This document shows, piece by piece, positions 36,061-47,670 of a DNA stretch of 64,000 bases (positions are counted from its first letter, which is position 1; each line of letters starts with the position of its first letter). Position numbers and translations under genes: made by a program. This stretch comes from Platanthera guangdongensis (lineage: Eukaryota > Streptophyta > Magnoliopsida > Asparagales > Orchidaceae), in contig CM077161.1 in the NCBI GenBank assembly GCA_039583875.1, forward strand, positions 63,989,885-64,053,884. Direction: 5' to 3'. The notes under the pieces were generated by a model that made no database searches, had not been told where the DNA came from, and saw only the letters and a program-made list of their open reading frames with translations.

Positions 36061-36199
36061 ACTTGATGCAAAAACGCTAATCGGAATTATTTCCTTGAGG
36101 TAATTTTGTTTAAAAGCAAATTTTATCTTATGTTATGCTTTTCTCCCATAGCCTTAGCCTGAATTCGGGGACAAAATCTTTTATTTTGTTTATAGTATT

Positions 36200-39100
36200 T
36201 GTAACATCCCGATTTGCACTAGGACGCTCGTGCGCTTTTTTGAGTCAGGAGAGCTGACTTGGGCTCAGGGGAGTGTTGACAACTAGGCTGCACTTGTAAA
36301 TAGGAGGAGAAATCAGTCCAGTATAGGACACGGATAGAGACACGGGCATGTCCCTACCCGTGTGGGAGAGCCCCACTCTCGAGTCGATGAATCGAGTTTG
36401 TCCAAATAAGGACAGAGGTAGTGACACGGGTGTGTCACTACCCGTATGCATGATGGCATGGCAGGGACACAGCGTGTCCATACCCATGTGCATCGAGTTG
36501 AGATCGACGAAGAGTACCCGAGAAGGACACGGGTAGATACACGGGTGTGTTGCTACCCGTGTGTGTGTCGAGTTGAGTTCGTCGAGCGTGTCCAGAGAAG
36601 GACACGACCAGCGAAGACGTCCGTGTCATGTGGACACGGGTCGGGACACGGGCGTATCCCTAACCGTATCGCGTATTGAACCGACACTTAAACTGTCGTT
36701 GACGCTTCGCCCGAGCAGGACACGGGTAAGGACACGGGCGTGTCCCTACCCGTGTCACTTTTCACATATAAGGGTTGTGAAAAACCTAGCCATTTTTATT
36801 CCTCATTCCAGCCATTTTCCTGAGAGAAACGTCTGTAGAGAGGGAAAGATGTTGGAGCAAGTCCTAGAGGAGAAGATCCGCCGCCGCTGTGAAAGAGAAG
36901 ATGCCGCCGAGAAGACTCACAAGAGCCATGGCCGGAAATAGTGGAAACACCGGAAATGAGGTGATCTTCCTCCCCTCTCCCTTGGTTCTAGATCTTTAGA
37001 TATCTAGGTGAGATGTCGACTCAAAAGTGTCTAGACTTGCGAGATGATGATTTCTCTAGGAAGAGGCCGTTCTAGGGCTTGTGCTCTAAGGTTAGTGGTG
37101 TCTTCAACTTCTCCAACCTTCTATGTGAAGATGGGGGATTGTTTCGTGAAGAGTCATGGCCTCATGAGGGTGAATAAGGGAGGAGGAATTTCTGGTGTGA
37201 TTTTGGAAGATCGACTTGAGGAGGAAGATGAACCGATGTCGTTCATTCCGCTTTAAGATGCGTGCAGAATCTGTGTTCTATGCGCAGCGATCTACTTGGC
37301 CATTTTCATATGTGATATGGCCAGATCTGGGCTTTTGAGTAAACACGAAAGTTGAAGTCCTTGAAATTACCTTTCCAACGAGTAGTTGCACGACTTCAGG
37401 CGAAGTCTGTAGCCATAGGAAAGTCTGAACGTAAATGACGTCAGATAAATCCTTCATGTAGAAATTGTGTTATGTACGCAGCGGACTTCAAGGCTGATTT
37501 CAAGTATGATACTATTGAATCTGGGTTGTGGTCTGAACATAAAAGTTATATCCCATGGAAAGTCATTTCCATCGAGGGGTTACATGTCTTAACCAAATTC
37601 ATGTAGCTTCGGTAATCTCCGGTCGAAGCTGCTGTCCGGATTTATTCTGTACTTAAATTTCGGGTTTGGAATAATATTGGATTTGGACTCGGTAGAGATA
37701 ATGTTGCAAATTAACTTGAGGTTTGTTGAACTCTTTTATGTTAACCATCTTAGTCCATTGTATGATGAAGTTTATTAATTGGATTCCACATAATTGATTT
37801 GTAAAGAGAAGCATACTTAAACGAAATGATTTGATATAAATTGGTAGACTATTATAAATGCGCATCATGATAATAACGTGTTGAATCATTTGGGAAGAAA
37901 GGTAGGATGATAACTTATGGCCATGTGTATAATTATTTAACATAATGAATTTAGTGTCCAATGCTTAGAGCATCGTCTCCCTACGGGTAGCATTGTGGAA
38001 GGGTGTAAGTGCGGTGTTGACTGTCACTAGTTGGGATTACGTTGAGATGAGTAGAAGTCGGACGGTTGGGCTTGGTCCACGGTGTTCATTTCCCGGGGCT
38101 CCTTCCATGCCGAGTGGATGGTTGGGCTTGGTCCTCGTGCTTTCTCCGAGGCTCCTTCCATGCCACGGTGATGTGGAATTGCATGCAGTGTGAGTCGACA
38201 CGCGGTGTCGTAATCCTGGGTTAAGGATAGTGTGGCAGGTCTACAGGCTCGCCGATCGTCAAACCGACGGGAGTTGACAGTTATACTTTGGGCGGTTGGG
38301 CTTGTTCCTCGGTGTTCACGTCCCAGGGCTCCTCCCGTGCCAAGTGAATGGTTGGGCTGGGTCCTCATGCTCACTTTCGAGGCCCCTTTCGGGTCACACG
38401 AGGCCAGTTTGGGGCTTGGTTCTCGCTGCACATCTACCCGAGAATCCCGCCGGGACATAGTATGCATGGGCTCCGCTGTTGTGTTCTTAGCATTGAGGCG
38501 TACAGAGTCCTAGGTAAAGTAGTATGGATACTCGCCTAGGAGTAGAGATGCCCGCTCTACTATTACCGCCTGGCCACGACGGTTGATGCCTGAGAGGTTA
38601 GCTACCTGCTCGAAAAGTGGGAACTACTAGTCCGTGTCGACACAACGGTTGCATGTGTGTGATCATGGGTGAGTCATTTCCTAGCATAGATACCATCTCA
38701 TTACATTGCACAACAAGATCCTCATCATATAAGTTTGTATGGGCACTCTTATACGATGCGTTATTTTACGTAAACCGATCCTTAACTTATAAACTTGTAT
38801 GGGCATCCTTATAAGTTAAGTTACTTGTACTTGATGATTGTTACATCTCTTGTAGAACTACTAGATTATACTGCTATCGTACTATTACCACCTGCTTGTG
38901 CTTGGTTATACTATTTATTATACTTTGTACCCTTGCTCTTTTCTCCGCCCGGTGCTGGGGAGTTGCCGGGGGAGCAGATGTGAAGCCACTTAGTCTTTTC
39001 GACTAACGGTTGCAACGTCTTCCTTTCTAGTAGGCCACCCTGCAGGTAGAGCAACCGTAGACTATACAGCAGGACAGCTAGGCCAGGACAACAGGGCCTG

Positions 39101-39442
39101 ATGTGATGGTGCTATCGCTACCGTTGGTTACTGATGTGAGTGTTGAGCAACTCTGATGTAGCCCCGTTGGGCGTTTATTTACTGTACTCTGATATTGTAG
39201 AATCATGTTTTAGCTTCTTTATTTAATGTACGTTGGACTTATATGCTTGGTGTGGATTTGACTTCTTGATATTATATTTTGGTTGGGTTGGCATAACCAT
39301 TGATATTGGATGTAGCCGGCGGAACATGCATCTTGTGGTACAGGATGGCCCGTGCGCTAATGCTACTGCAAGGTTGCTGTTCTGGGCATAAGACCCCCTT
39401 TGTGCCATGTTTTGGGATCCCGAAGGGGGTGGGGGTCTTACA
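36200..39442 (+). repeat. Element B 3' LTR
   Basis: 3243 bp, TGTAACATCCC to GGTCTTACA. The purine tract usually found before such LTRs is not recognisable; the sequence before 36200 is T-rich. The first 600 bp contain many GACACG...CGTGTC inverted repeats (36310-36760). The short open frames in it are not conserved. Confidence 0.92.
36765..36773 (+). promoter_or_regulatory. TATA-like box in B 3' LTR
   Basis: CATATAAGG, conserved at 124-132 in the 5' copy. Confidence 0.5.
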
Positions 39443-39871
39443 TGTCCAAAGGCCACCAAAACGCCAATCTGGTATTTAAACAGTAGATGCTCTTGGCATA
39501 TGACCGGGACAAGAAGCCTACATCAGAACTTCTCTCCAGTCTTCAATGGACCAAAGGTCATCTTTGGAGGTTCAGACCGAGGAATCACTAAAGGCTATGG
39601 TATGATCACTAACGGTAGTCTATCTTTCTCAGATGTAGCTTATGTTGAAGGATTGCAACACAATCTTATAAGCATAAGCCAACTCTGCGATAAAGGATAC
39701 ATAGTTAAGTTTCACGCTGATAAGTGCTTGATAATATCTATTGACAATATGGAAACGATTTTATCCGGCACTCGAAGCAGAAACATATTTTATTTAAATT
39801 TCATGTGTATAGACTCCTCTACACCAGTGTGCTTTTTAGCAAAAGATAGTGCGTCTCTTGGTGACCAATGA
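39443..39871 (+). pseudogene. Element A protease (active site altered) and linker
   Basis: The protease segment reads WYLNSRCSWHMTG. In SIRE proteases the active site is D-S-G, so the catalytic Asp is Asn and the Gly is Arg; both are single G-to-A changes. The protein continues with GYGMITNGSL, DVAYVEGLQHNLISISQLCD and KCLI to 39871, where the frame changes. It would be catalytically dead. The start of this segment is the insertion point of element B. Confidence 0.85.
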
Positions 39872-41039
39872 CACAAGAGTTAGTACATATTAATTCCAAA
39901 ACTATTAATAAATTATTTTCAATGAACTTAGTACGTGCTGCTCCAAATGTCAAGTACGTCAAAGATAGACCTTGTCATGCCTGTGTAAAAAGCAAGCAAA
40001 CAAGGGCTACCTTTAAAAGAGTTATTGGCAAGAATTCTAATAGATGTCTCCATCTACTTCATATGGACTTGTTTGGTCCACTGCAAATTAGAACTTTTGG
40101 AGGTAAGGATTATATGTTAGTAATTGTTGATGATTACTCGCGCTTTGTGTGGGTGTTTTTTCTAAAACACAAGTCAGATACCTTCAACATTATTACAAAC
40201 TTTGTCAGGTAAGTCTAGAATGAATACAACAGCTCCATAGTCAAAATCAAAAGTGACAATGGAATAGAGTTCAAGTCTGGGGCCATGACAGAATTCTGTG
40301 AAAGCTTAGGTATCTTTCATGAGTTTTCCTCTCCTCGTACTCCATAATAAAAAGGAGTGGCAGAGAGAAGGAATAGAAGACTCATAGAGGCCTGCGGGAC
40401 AATGTTGAGTGATGCCTGACTACCGAAATACTTCTGGGCTGAAGCCGTCAGCACTGCATGCCACGTGCAAAATCGAGCACTCATAAACAAAACCACAATA
40501 AGACAACTTATGAACTTCTAAATGGCAGGAAACCAACTGTCTCATATTTTAGAATTTTTGGTTGTAAATGCTTCGTGCTTAACAATGGTAAGTATCATAC
40601 TACTAAGTTCAGCGAAAAGAGTTTTGAAGGTATTTTCGTAGGATATAGTAGCCAGAGTAAGACATACAGGATATTTAATAGAAAAACCCTGGTCATAGAA
40701 GAATCAATACACGTTGTATTTGATGAGACGAGCTTGCTGCAACGCAACTCTTCTAGTGTCTTTATTAAAGATGCAGGTACAAAGCTAAAAGAACTCAGCT
40801 TGGATGAATCAACTGAAGATAAAGGTGAAAAGTTCATCAAGATCACCACTCCAACCGCTATTGGAGAGGTTGATGATCTAGATGAAGAAATTGTGAATGT
40901 TGATGAAGTCACTCCGGTGATTGAAGATAATCCAGATGCAAGGACTATAGAGCTCAGACATCTGAAGGATCACCCCATGGACCAGATCATAGGAGATCCC
41001 CGGGATGTTGTCAGAACTCGTAGAGGTACAATTAACGAA
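39868..41039 (+). pseudogene. Element A GAG-pre-integrase and integrase
   Basis: The zinc-binding pair CHACVKSKQ lies near 39975. The core shows HMDLFGPL (first Asp), SDNGIEF (second Asp) and AERRNRRLIE (Glu). Stops occur after 40212 and at 40345-40350, 40419 and about 40500. The frame shifts between 40460 and 40500 into the 40458 frame, which carries the C-terminal motif ELLNGRKPTVSYFRIFGCKCF and an acidic tail. All three catalytic acidic residues are visible. Confidence 0.85.
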
Positions 41040-42602
41040 AATTTATATCTAAGTTTTCTCTCACATGTTGAACCGAAGAAGTTTGAGGAAGCGAACTCCG
41101 ACGTATCATGGATAGTGGCGATGGAAGAAGAACTAAATCAGTTCAAGCGCTGCCAAGAATGGAAGCTTGTTCCAAGACCCAAAGGTAAGAATGTCATCGA
41201 CACAAAATGGGTCTATATGAATAAGATGGACAAGGATGGAACGATCATACAGAACAAGGCCAGACTCGTCGCTAAAGGATATCGTCAAGAAGAAGGAATC
41301 TACTTCGACTAGACGTACACTCCTGTGGCAAGGCTGGAGGCCATCAGGTTATTCCTAGCAAATGCTGCACTCAAAGGCTTCACCGTCTATCAGATGGACG
41401 TGAAGTCTGCCTTCCTTAATGGAGACAAAAAGGAAGAGGTGTATGTGGAACAACCTCCAGGTTTCGTTGATTCTAACTTTCCTGATTTCTTTTATTTGTT
41501 GCATAAAGATTTATATGGTATGAAATAAGCTCCTCGAGCTTGGTATGAGACACAGTTTAGCTTTCTACTTGAGAACAAGTTCACAAGGGGAAAGATAGAT
41601 AAGACATTATTTCTTAGGGAAATAAAAGGGAAGATTTTGCTAGTGCAAATCTATGTCGACGAAATCATTTTTGGTTCTACAGACGACAACCACTGCAAGA
41701 AGTTTTCTAAACCTATGCAAGCAAAGTTTGAAATGAGCAGTATGGGCGAGCTGAAGAATTTCTTAGGGCTTCAGGTCAAACAATCTAAAGATGGAATTTT
41801 CATCTCGCAGACCAAGTTCACCAAAGAGCAAATTAAGAAATTTGGAATGGAGAACGCAACCTCGATGAGGACTCCAATAGGTTCAACTATGTCTCTGGAC
41901 AAGGATGAAAAAGGGAAACCTTTTGATGAAACCAAGTATAGAAGCATAATTGGATCCTTGCTCCACCTTATAGCAAGTAGACCTGAAATAATATTTTCAA
42001 CATGTGTATGTGCTAGATTCTAGGTGAACTCTATGGAATCTCACTACGCTGCTGCATAGCGGATCTTGAGATACCTTAAAGGTATGCCAAATATTGGCTT
42101 ATGGTACCCAAGAAGTAATGATAACGAACTAATAGGTTTTTCAGATGTAGATTTTGCAGGGAGCAAAGACGACAGGAAAAGCACTTCCGGGACTTGCCAA
42201 TTCCTAGGAAGAAGGCTTATCTCCTGGAGTAGTAAGAAACAGAACTGTGTAGCAATCTCAACATCTGAGTCAGAGTACATCTCTGCAGGCAGTTGCTGTG
42301 CATAGCTGCTATGGATATAGATTCAATTTGCAGATTATAATATGAGTTCCAGAACATTCCGTTTTTTTTTTTGCGACTCTTCCAGCGCAATTGCAATAGC
42401 GAACAACCCAGTCTCGCACAGTCGCACAAAGCACATAGAGCTGAGGTATCATTTCATCGGGAAACATGTGGAGCATGGGGACATAGATCTCCAATATGTA
42501 TCTACAGACAGGCAGATTGCAGACATTTTCACAAAGCCACTAGACGAGACCAAGTTCTCTTTCTTCAAAACAGAACTTGGAATGCTCAACAAGGAAGAGT
42601 AG
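41040..42602 (+). pseudogene. Element A reverse transcriptase and RNase H
   Basis: RT has [31 protein letters not shown] and the catalytic motif read as YVDE instead of YVDD, then SKDGIFISQTKFTKE and SRPEIIFSTC. RNase H runs from GFSDVDFAG to FTKPLDETK, with STSESEYI supplying an acidic residue and CDSSSAIAIANNP near the end. Stops at 41310, 41526, 42021, 42057 and 42303 and a short poly-T disturbance at 42361-42372 interrupt it, but nearly all of it stays in one frame. Confidence 0.9.
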
Positions 42603-42699
42603 AGAAAGTGGACCCCCAAGAAGGCTCAAAGATCCAAAATCAGTCTAATGTTGGAATTATACAAATTTCTAACTTTTTGAGTCGAGTAAGAAGTAGAAT

Positions 42700-42965
42700 A
42701 CACAAGTAAGAAAATGACATACTCGAGTAGTAAAATTGACCTACTCGAGTACCCTATAAGCCACTCGAGTAACCAACTCGAGTAGCAGAATGGCTTACTC
42801 GAGTAGTCAAATCACCTACTGGAGTAGTAAAACTTCACTCGAGTACCTTTGTACAACTACTCGAGTACTTCAACCTAATTACTTGAGCACGTCCAGCCTA
42901 TCTACTCGAGTATCTCAAATACTTCACTCGAGTAATATAAGTCTCTCGAGTATGTGCCAGCCATC
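42700..42965. repeat. Array of CTACTCGAGTAG-type palindromes in A spacer
   Basis: About a dozen copies and variants of ACTCGAGT(A) at 15-30 bp spacing between the RNase H end and the next long frame. The rest of 42603-43217 is AT-rich and shows no conserved frame. Confidence 0.9.
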
Positions 42966-43217
42966 TTTTATTCCTTGATTCAAATTTTCTTATTCGCAAC
43001 CCGAGGCTTATGCCACCACTTCTAAGGTATGATTCCATCATTTATCTCCTAATTAGACATAAACCTAGGGTTATATAAATAGGAAATTCCAAAATCTTTC
43101 TACACAAAATCATTTCATCACTCGAGTAAAGCCGACTGTCGCTTCATCTTCCGTCAAGAAGTTGCAGAGTCGCGTCTTCCTCCTCCCCGCCGCAATTTTT
43201 CCAAGACCTTATGAATC

Positions 43218-45393
43218 ATGGCCGCTTTTTCAAAAATTGGCATAGGTTACGAACTGGTTGCCGCGGGAATTGAAGAACTTTCAGATGATTTCCACAATCT
43301 TGTGATCCTTCTCCACACCGCCAAACTTACCTTCATTATCCAAGAACCCTGTAAAACCCTCTTTTCAGATGTTGTCGAGTTCTTCAGAAATGTCAAGGTT
43401 AAGCGACATGGTGCCGTTCTGAAATCGACAGTGAGAGGAATCAAAATCAAGCTTACAAAGGCATCTATTTCTCAACTTCATCGATTGCCGCTTGTAGATG
43501 AAGAAGATGATCTAGGCCCTAATGAGTCTGACAGAACATGTATGTTCTGTGGCATTTCTCCTGATGAAGACTACATCAAAAGGTCTCAGCTGAATCCTGA
43601 AGGAAAATCACTTGTGGATATAATAGGGAAAGTCCTCCTCTGCAAAACAAATTCTATCAGAGATATCTCTCTCTCATTCTTTGATATTATGCAAGCTATA
43701 TTCTGCAGGAAGACATTTCAATTTGGAATGATGATCTTGGATAAGATCAAAGCCAACATTAAAGCTCCCAAGTATGGCAGAATAATCTCACATCTCCTCC
43801 ATGAAATCAATCCAGAAGTTTTCAACTTCTCACAAGGGACTGTTCTTCATCACATGAAGAAAGTTTCCATATCCTCCATTCAAAGATGGGAAGTGAAACT
43901 GCAGAATCCAGCTCAGGCTGCCAAGGTTCAAGAGATTCTAGCCACAGAGGACAGGACCTCTCCCTCTCCACATCAGATCGCCAGCTCCTCTGGTGTATCT
44001 ATTGAGGGGGAGCCTGCTCCTTCTGTCCCAGTAAGGATACCTACACCTCCATTAGTTACTCCTCCACCTCCTAAGACTCTAGAAGAAACTCCATCTGAAC
44101 AACAACTTTAAGAAGCCCTACTCTCAACAGAAGCTGTCATCAGTGAAATGATTGAAGAGCTGACTGTATATGATCTTCCTCCTCCTCCTCCTCCCTCTCC
44201 AAAGGAAACCACCACTGAAATACAAAAAGAATCCACTCAAGCAAAATCTCCAATACATACTCCTTCACCAACAAAGTCTCCTGCTGCTCACCAAGAGTAG
44301 GTTGAAACCATTTTCATTACTGATGAGCCATCTCCAGAACCAGCAGAAGCCCCCTTGCGAAATCTGGACTTCTCAATACCCATAGTCACTAATGAAAGGG
44401 ATGCCCTGTTTCACACTACTAGAGCAAAGACCTCAGTCTCTATTACAGAAATTGCTCTATGGGTTGCTCCTCCTCCTCAAGTTCCCTCTTCTAGTGCTCC
44501 TCCTGTTGCTACTACTACCTCATCTAATGATTTGATGAATCTGTTTGTGCTTATACTACAAGATCAAAGAACCTACTTTGATACTTCACTCAAGGCTGTT
44601 ACTGATAAAGTCACTGCTCTAGAGACTGAAATGAGCAGGGGATTTGCAGAAATCTAGCACAATACTGATCAGCTAAGACACCTCTTCCAAATTGGTGGAA
44701 AGGCTCTAGATCACACTATTACTAGTGTTGGTCAGGTTATGGAACAAGGTGTGACTCTGGCAGGAAATCAGATTGAATTGGATACGAGTGCTGAAGCTAC
44801 TAAGATGAAGATCTGTGAAGAGGTTGTAACCTTCAAAGATGATGCCATCAAAACACTGACTGTAGAAGTCAGAAAGGGGGAGAGTTTGGTGAAAGAATAT
44901 TTAGAAAAATCAGATGCACTCAAGCAAGAGCTTTGGGAAACTAAAATGAAAGAGATCCATGATAATGTCTTAGGATAAATTCAGAGTGTCAAATTCCATA
45001 CATATGACACTGCTGTCTGGATGCATAATCAAATCCTTCCTGATTTTGTTGCTGATCGAAATATCATTACTCATCATCTCAACAATCTATCTGCTGCTGC
45101 TCCTGCTCCTCCTCAACAACCTACCTTCTCTCCAAGACCTGAAGGCCAAGAAGGCCCTCCTCCAGATTCTTATGCCCAACTTTGGGAGGATGACCCTGCA
45201 GTTATCTTTCTCTAAGCTCCTCCAGAGATCCAGACTTCTAAGAAGAAAAGAAAATATGGTGATGGTGCCTCTGCTAGCAGGTCTATCCCAGTTCCAGATT
45301 CAGAAAAGAGAAAAGCTCTAGAATTTGCAGAGATCTGGTCTCCTACTCTAAGTCCCTCATTTTGGATAATCTCAAACTTGTATGGATTTCCAT
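43218..45393 (+). pseudogene. Element A extra frame in the envelope position
   Basis: A single frame of about 725 codons with stops at 44109, 44298, 44655, 44976 and 45213. Residues 1-200 form a globular region of the type annotated as putative plant transposon protein (FFRNVKVKRHGAVLKSTVRGI, LHEINPEVFNFSQGT). A Pro-rich stretch with PPPP runs follows, then a probable coiled coil (LKAVTDKVTALETEMSRG, VRKGESLVKEYLEKSDAL). I see no signal peptide or clear membrane segment, so an envelope role is not supported by sequence. SIRE elements typically carry a frame here; its role is unproven. Confidence 0.7.
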
Positions 45394-45780
45394 GAAAGCA
45401 GCAATATTCATTACAGCTCCCAGGAATGGGAATTATATGAGAAATCTATGACTAAGAGGAGGCTGTATGATAGAGAATTTGGTAGGAACAACCCTACTGC
45501 TCCTCCAAGACATCCTAAATACTACCCCAAGCCATACTGCTACCAGAGAAGACAACAAGAAAAGCAAGACAGGCAGCACCAACAAGTCTAAGCTACAAGG
45601 ATATATGAGAATGTGGAAATGATTTTTGTAGAAATGATACTTTGGAAAATCACATTTATATAATTCTATCTTTTGGTCATATAATCCTGTTAAGAGTCTT
45701 ATGCTTTCTTTCACTGATTTATCTATTTAGAACTGTTTATGTCTATAATTCACCTTAGTGTATACGGTTCTGACTTCTAA
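45394..45780 (+). other. Element A spacer before polypurine tract
   Basis: A short Arg/Gln/Pro-rich frame (45382-45591, ending RRQQEKQDRQHQQV) probably continues the preceding protein after a frameshift. The remainder shows nothing recognisable. Confidence 0.45.
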
Positions 45781-45794
45781 AAATTGGGGGAGAT
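45781..45794 (+). other. Polypurine tract of element A
   Basis: AAATTGGGGGAGAT abuts the LTR, as is usual in SIRE elements. Confidence 0.85.
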
Positions 45795-47670
45795 TGTTGG
45801 GTATTGTATCCACATTAATCTAGATTTGATGAAGTCACTCTTAAACTAAGATGAATTAAGTTGTATTTGATGCTTTGGTTGAGTTATGTGTTTGCAGGAT
45901 TCTAATGCCAAGTGTAGACTAATGTCAGTCTATAATGGGTCACCAAACACAGGATCCTACAATGTAATCCCTCATTGTGTGATCCAAGGAGTTGACTCAT
46001 GTGTAGCCTCTCTATTGGAATACACTTCATACTCAAACAGTAGGACTAATTGGAAAAGACTTGATGCTTGTTTCACCAAAGAAGAAGAGATTTCTATTAA
46101 GAGAATTTACTAAGTATTTTACTCGAGTAAATATAAACCTACTCGAGTGAATTGCTTAGTTTATACTCGAGTAAAAATCATTATACTCGAGTAAGGAAGT
46201 TAGAACTCGAGTAATCAAGTAATAGCTCTCGAGTAGCTAAGTTAACTACTCGAGTAGATTCCGTCTCATTCTCGAGTTTATAGGATTTTTTCTCCAGATA
46301 TTTTTTAAGTAAATTACTCGAGTAGTCATATAAGTACTCGAGTAGTCTGAACCTTTTATCTCGAGTTACAAAAATCTGGGTCACGCGTAATTTCTTCTCA
46401 CTCGAGTAGTCTAAGTCATGTACTAGAGTAGTTCATCTACTACTCGAGTAACTATGTTTTCCTGCCTCAGAACTTTTCTAAGTCTATTACTCGAGTAGCT
46501 ATTTCCATATACTCGAGTAGTTCGTATTCTCTCGAGTAGTTTAGTTCACCTAATCGAGTATTCCAGGATTCTATTACAGAAATTATTCTAAGTTCTTGAC
46601 TCGAGTAGTTCCTCTACCTCTCGAGTATTCAATTTATTTTCACTCGAGTAAAATTTATTGTACTCGAGTAGTCCAACTGCACTTCTCGTGTAACAGTTTT
46701 AGCACTCGAGTATGTCTCTTTGTACTCGAGTAGCTGCTCTTCATTTCCAGATTTTCTCCAAATATTTAACCGAGTATTTATCTTCAGCTCGCTCGAGTAG
46801 CTCTATATAGTACTCACGTAGTCTTATCTTCACTCGAGTATATCAACTTCATTTATTCTGATTTTTCATTAAGTCCAGAATTAACAGATTTCTTAATGAG
46901 CCTTGATGTGATTGTTCCATGTGTACCTCATTAAGATTTAATTATGACTGTTATCGCAGATCCTATATAAGGTCTTGTCAAACCGACAAACCCTATGAAG
47001 ACGTTTTGCAGCCGATTATTTTGTAAGTTCTCCGAATCTCTCACTCCAAGAATCGAAAGTCGTCGTCGCCGATCATCATCATTCTCATCCGGCTAGGGTT
47101 TTCGATTTCAGTGGATTCAGATCAAGAAGGCTTACAAATCTAGATTTCCGCTCAACTCCTCATCTTTTATCTGATCGTGTGAAGCCAAGAAAGTCCAGAT
47201 CTGCTTTGTCGAGATTTTCTTCACCTCTCTGATAAAGCCGCAAATTCTACAAGAGTAAGATACAGGGCGATTATTTGTAGATCTGATAAAGATTCATTGT
47301 TTGTATTTCTACACATGCTCTATTTCATTCTTGTAGGAGAATTTTCTCTGAGTGTAGGAGCTTTTGTCTCCGATATTGTAGGAAGTTTTACCTTCCGAGT
47401 GTAGATCCGTTTTGTGGATCGAGTTTGTAGGAACTTTGTTCCGAGGTGTAGGATTAGTTTTCAATCCGAGATAGTGGAGTAGCCGAGTCTAGTGTATTGC
47501 TAGATCGGTGAAGGAAAGTGGATGTACCTAAGGTTGGGGAACCACTATAAATATTGCTTCATTTGTGATTGATTGGTAGATAGTTCTGTGCATAGATCGT
47601 TAATTTTTATTCCGCAAAAGACGCACATCTCACCTATTCACCCCCCTTTAGGTGATTTTGGTAGGCAACA
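45795..47670 (+). repeat. Element A 3' LTR
   Basis: 1876 bp, TGTTGGGTAT to TAGGCAACA. From 46110 to 46860 it is packed with nearly thirty ACTCGAGT-type palindromes and variants. The partner LTR is outside the window, so the boundary rests on terminal bases and the adjacent purine tract. Confidence 0.85.
46974..46982 (+). promoter_or_regulatory. TATA box of element A LTR
   Basis: TATATAAGG lies just downstream of the palindrome array, consistent with the array being in U3. Confidence 0.65.

Larger units (their letters stand above)
1..39442 (+). mobile_element. Element B: Tekay/Del-type Ty3/gypsy chromovirus, nested host
   Basis: Two copies of a 3.24-kb LTR (5' copy truncated by the window edge and split at 889/9026; 3' copy 36200-39442) enclose gag, protease, RT, RNase H and integrase in gypsy order, with a decayed chromodomain at the end. 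LTRs run TGTAACATCCC to CTTACA, as in Tekay/Del elements. Four younger elements (C, D, E, F) interrupt it, and each interruption resolves exactly when the insert plus one TSD copy is removed. In a sample of about 215 nt next to the C site I count about nine LTR-LTR differences, so it is old. All coding lesions I found are nonsense codons. B itself lies inside element A; its own TSD cannot be checked because the left end is outside the window. Confidence 0.9.
39443..47670 (+). mobile_element. Element A: SIRE-type Ty1/copia retrotransposon, 3' part
   Basis: Begins in mid-frame just before the protease, immediately after the end of element B, so B was inserted into A. Order is protease, GAG-pre-integrase, integrase, RT, RNase H, spacer, an extra long frame in the envelope position, polypurine tract and an 1876-bp LTR. 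The extra frame and the LTR start TGTTGGGTAT are typical of SIRE/Maximus. The 5' LTR and gag lie left of the window. Several stops and frameshifts are present. Confidence 0.9.

Noticed and set aside
37993..38539. Open frames within the B 3' LTR (also 9621-9860)
   Set aside because: Not kept in frame between the two LTR copies beyond what similarity of the DNA gives; no motif.
42700..46860. Regularly repeated short palindromes as a CRISPR array
   Set aside because: Eukaryotic retroelement context, irregular spacing, repeats of only 10-12 bp with variation, and no cas genes.
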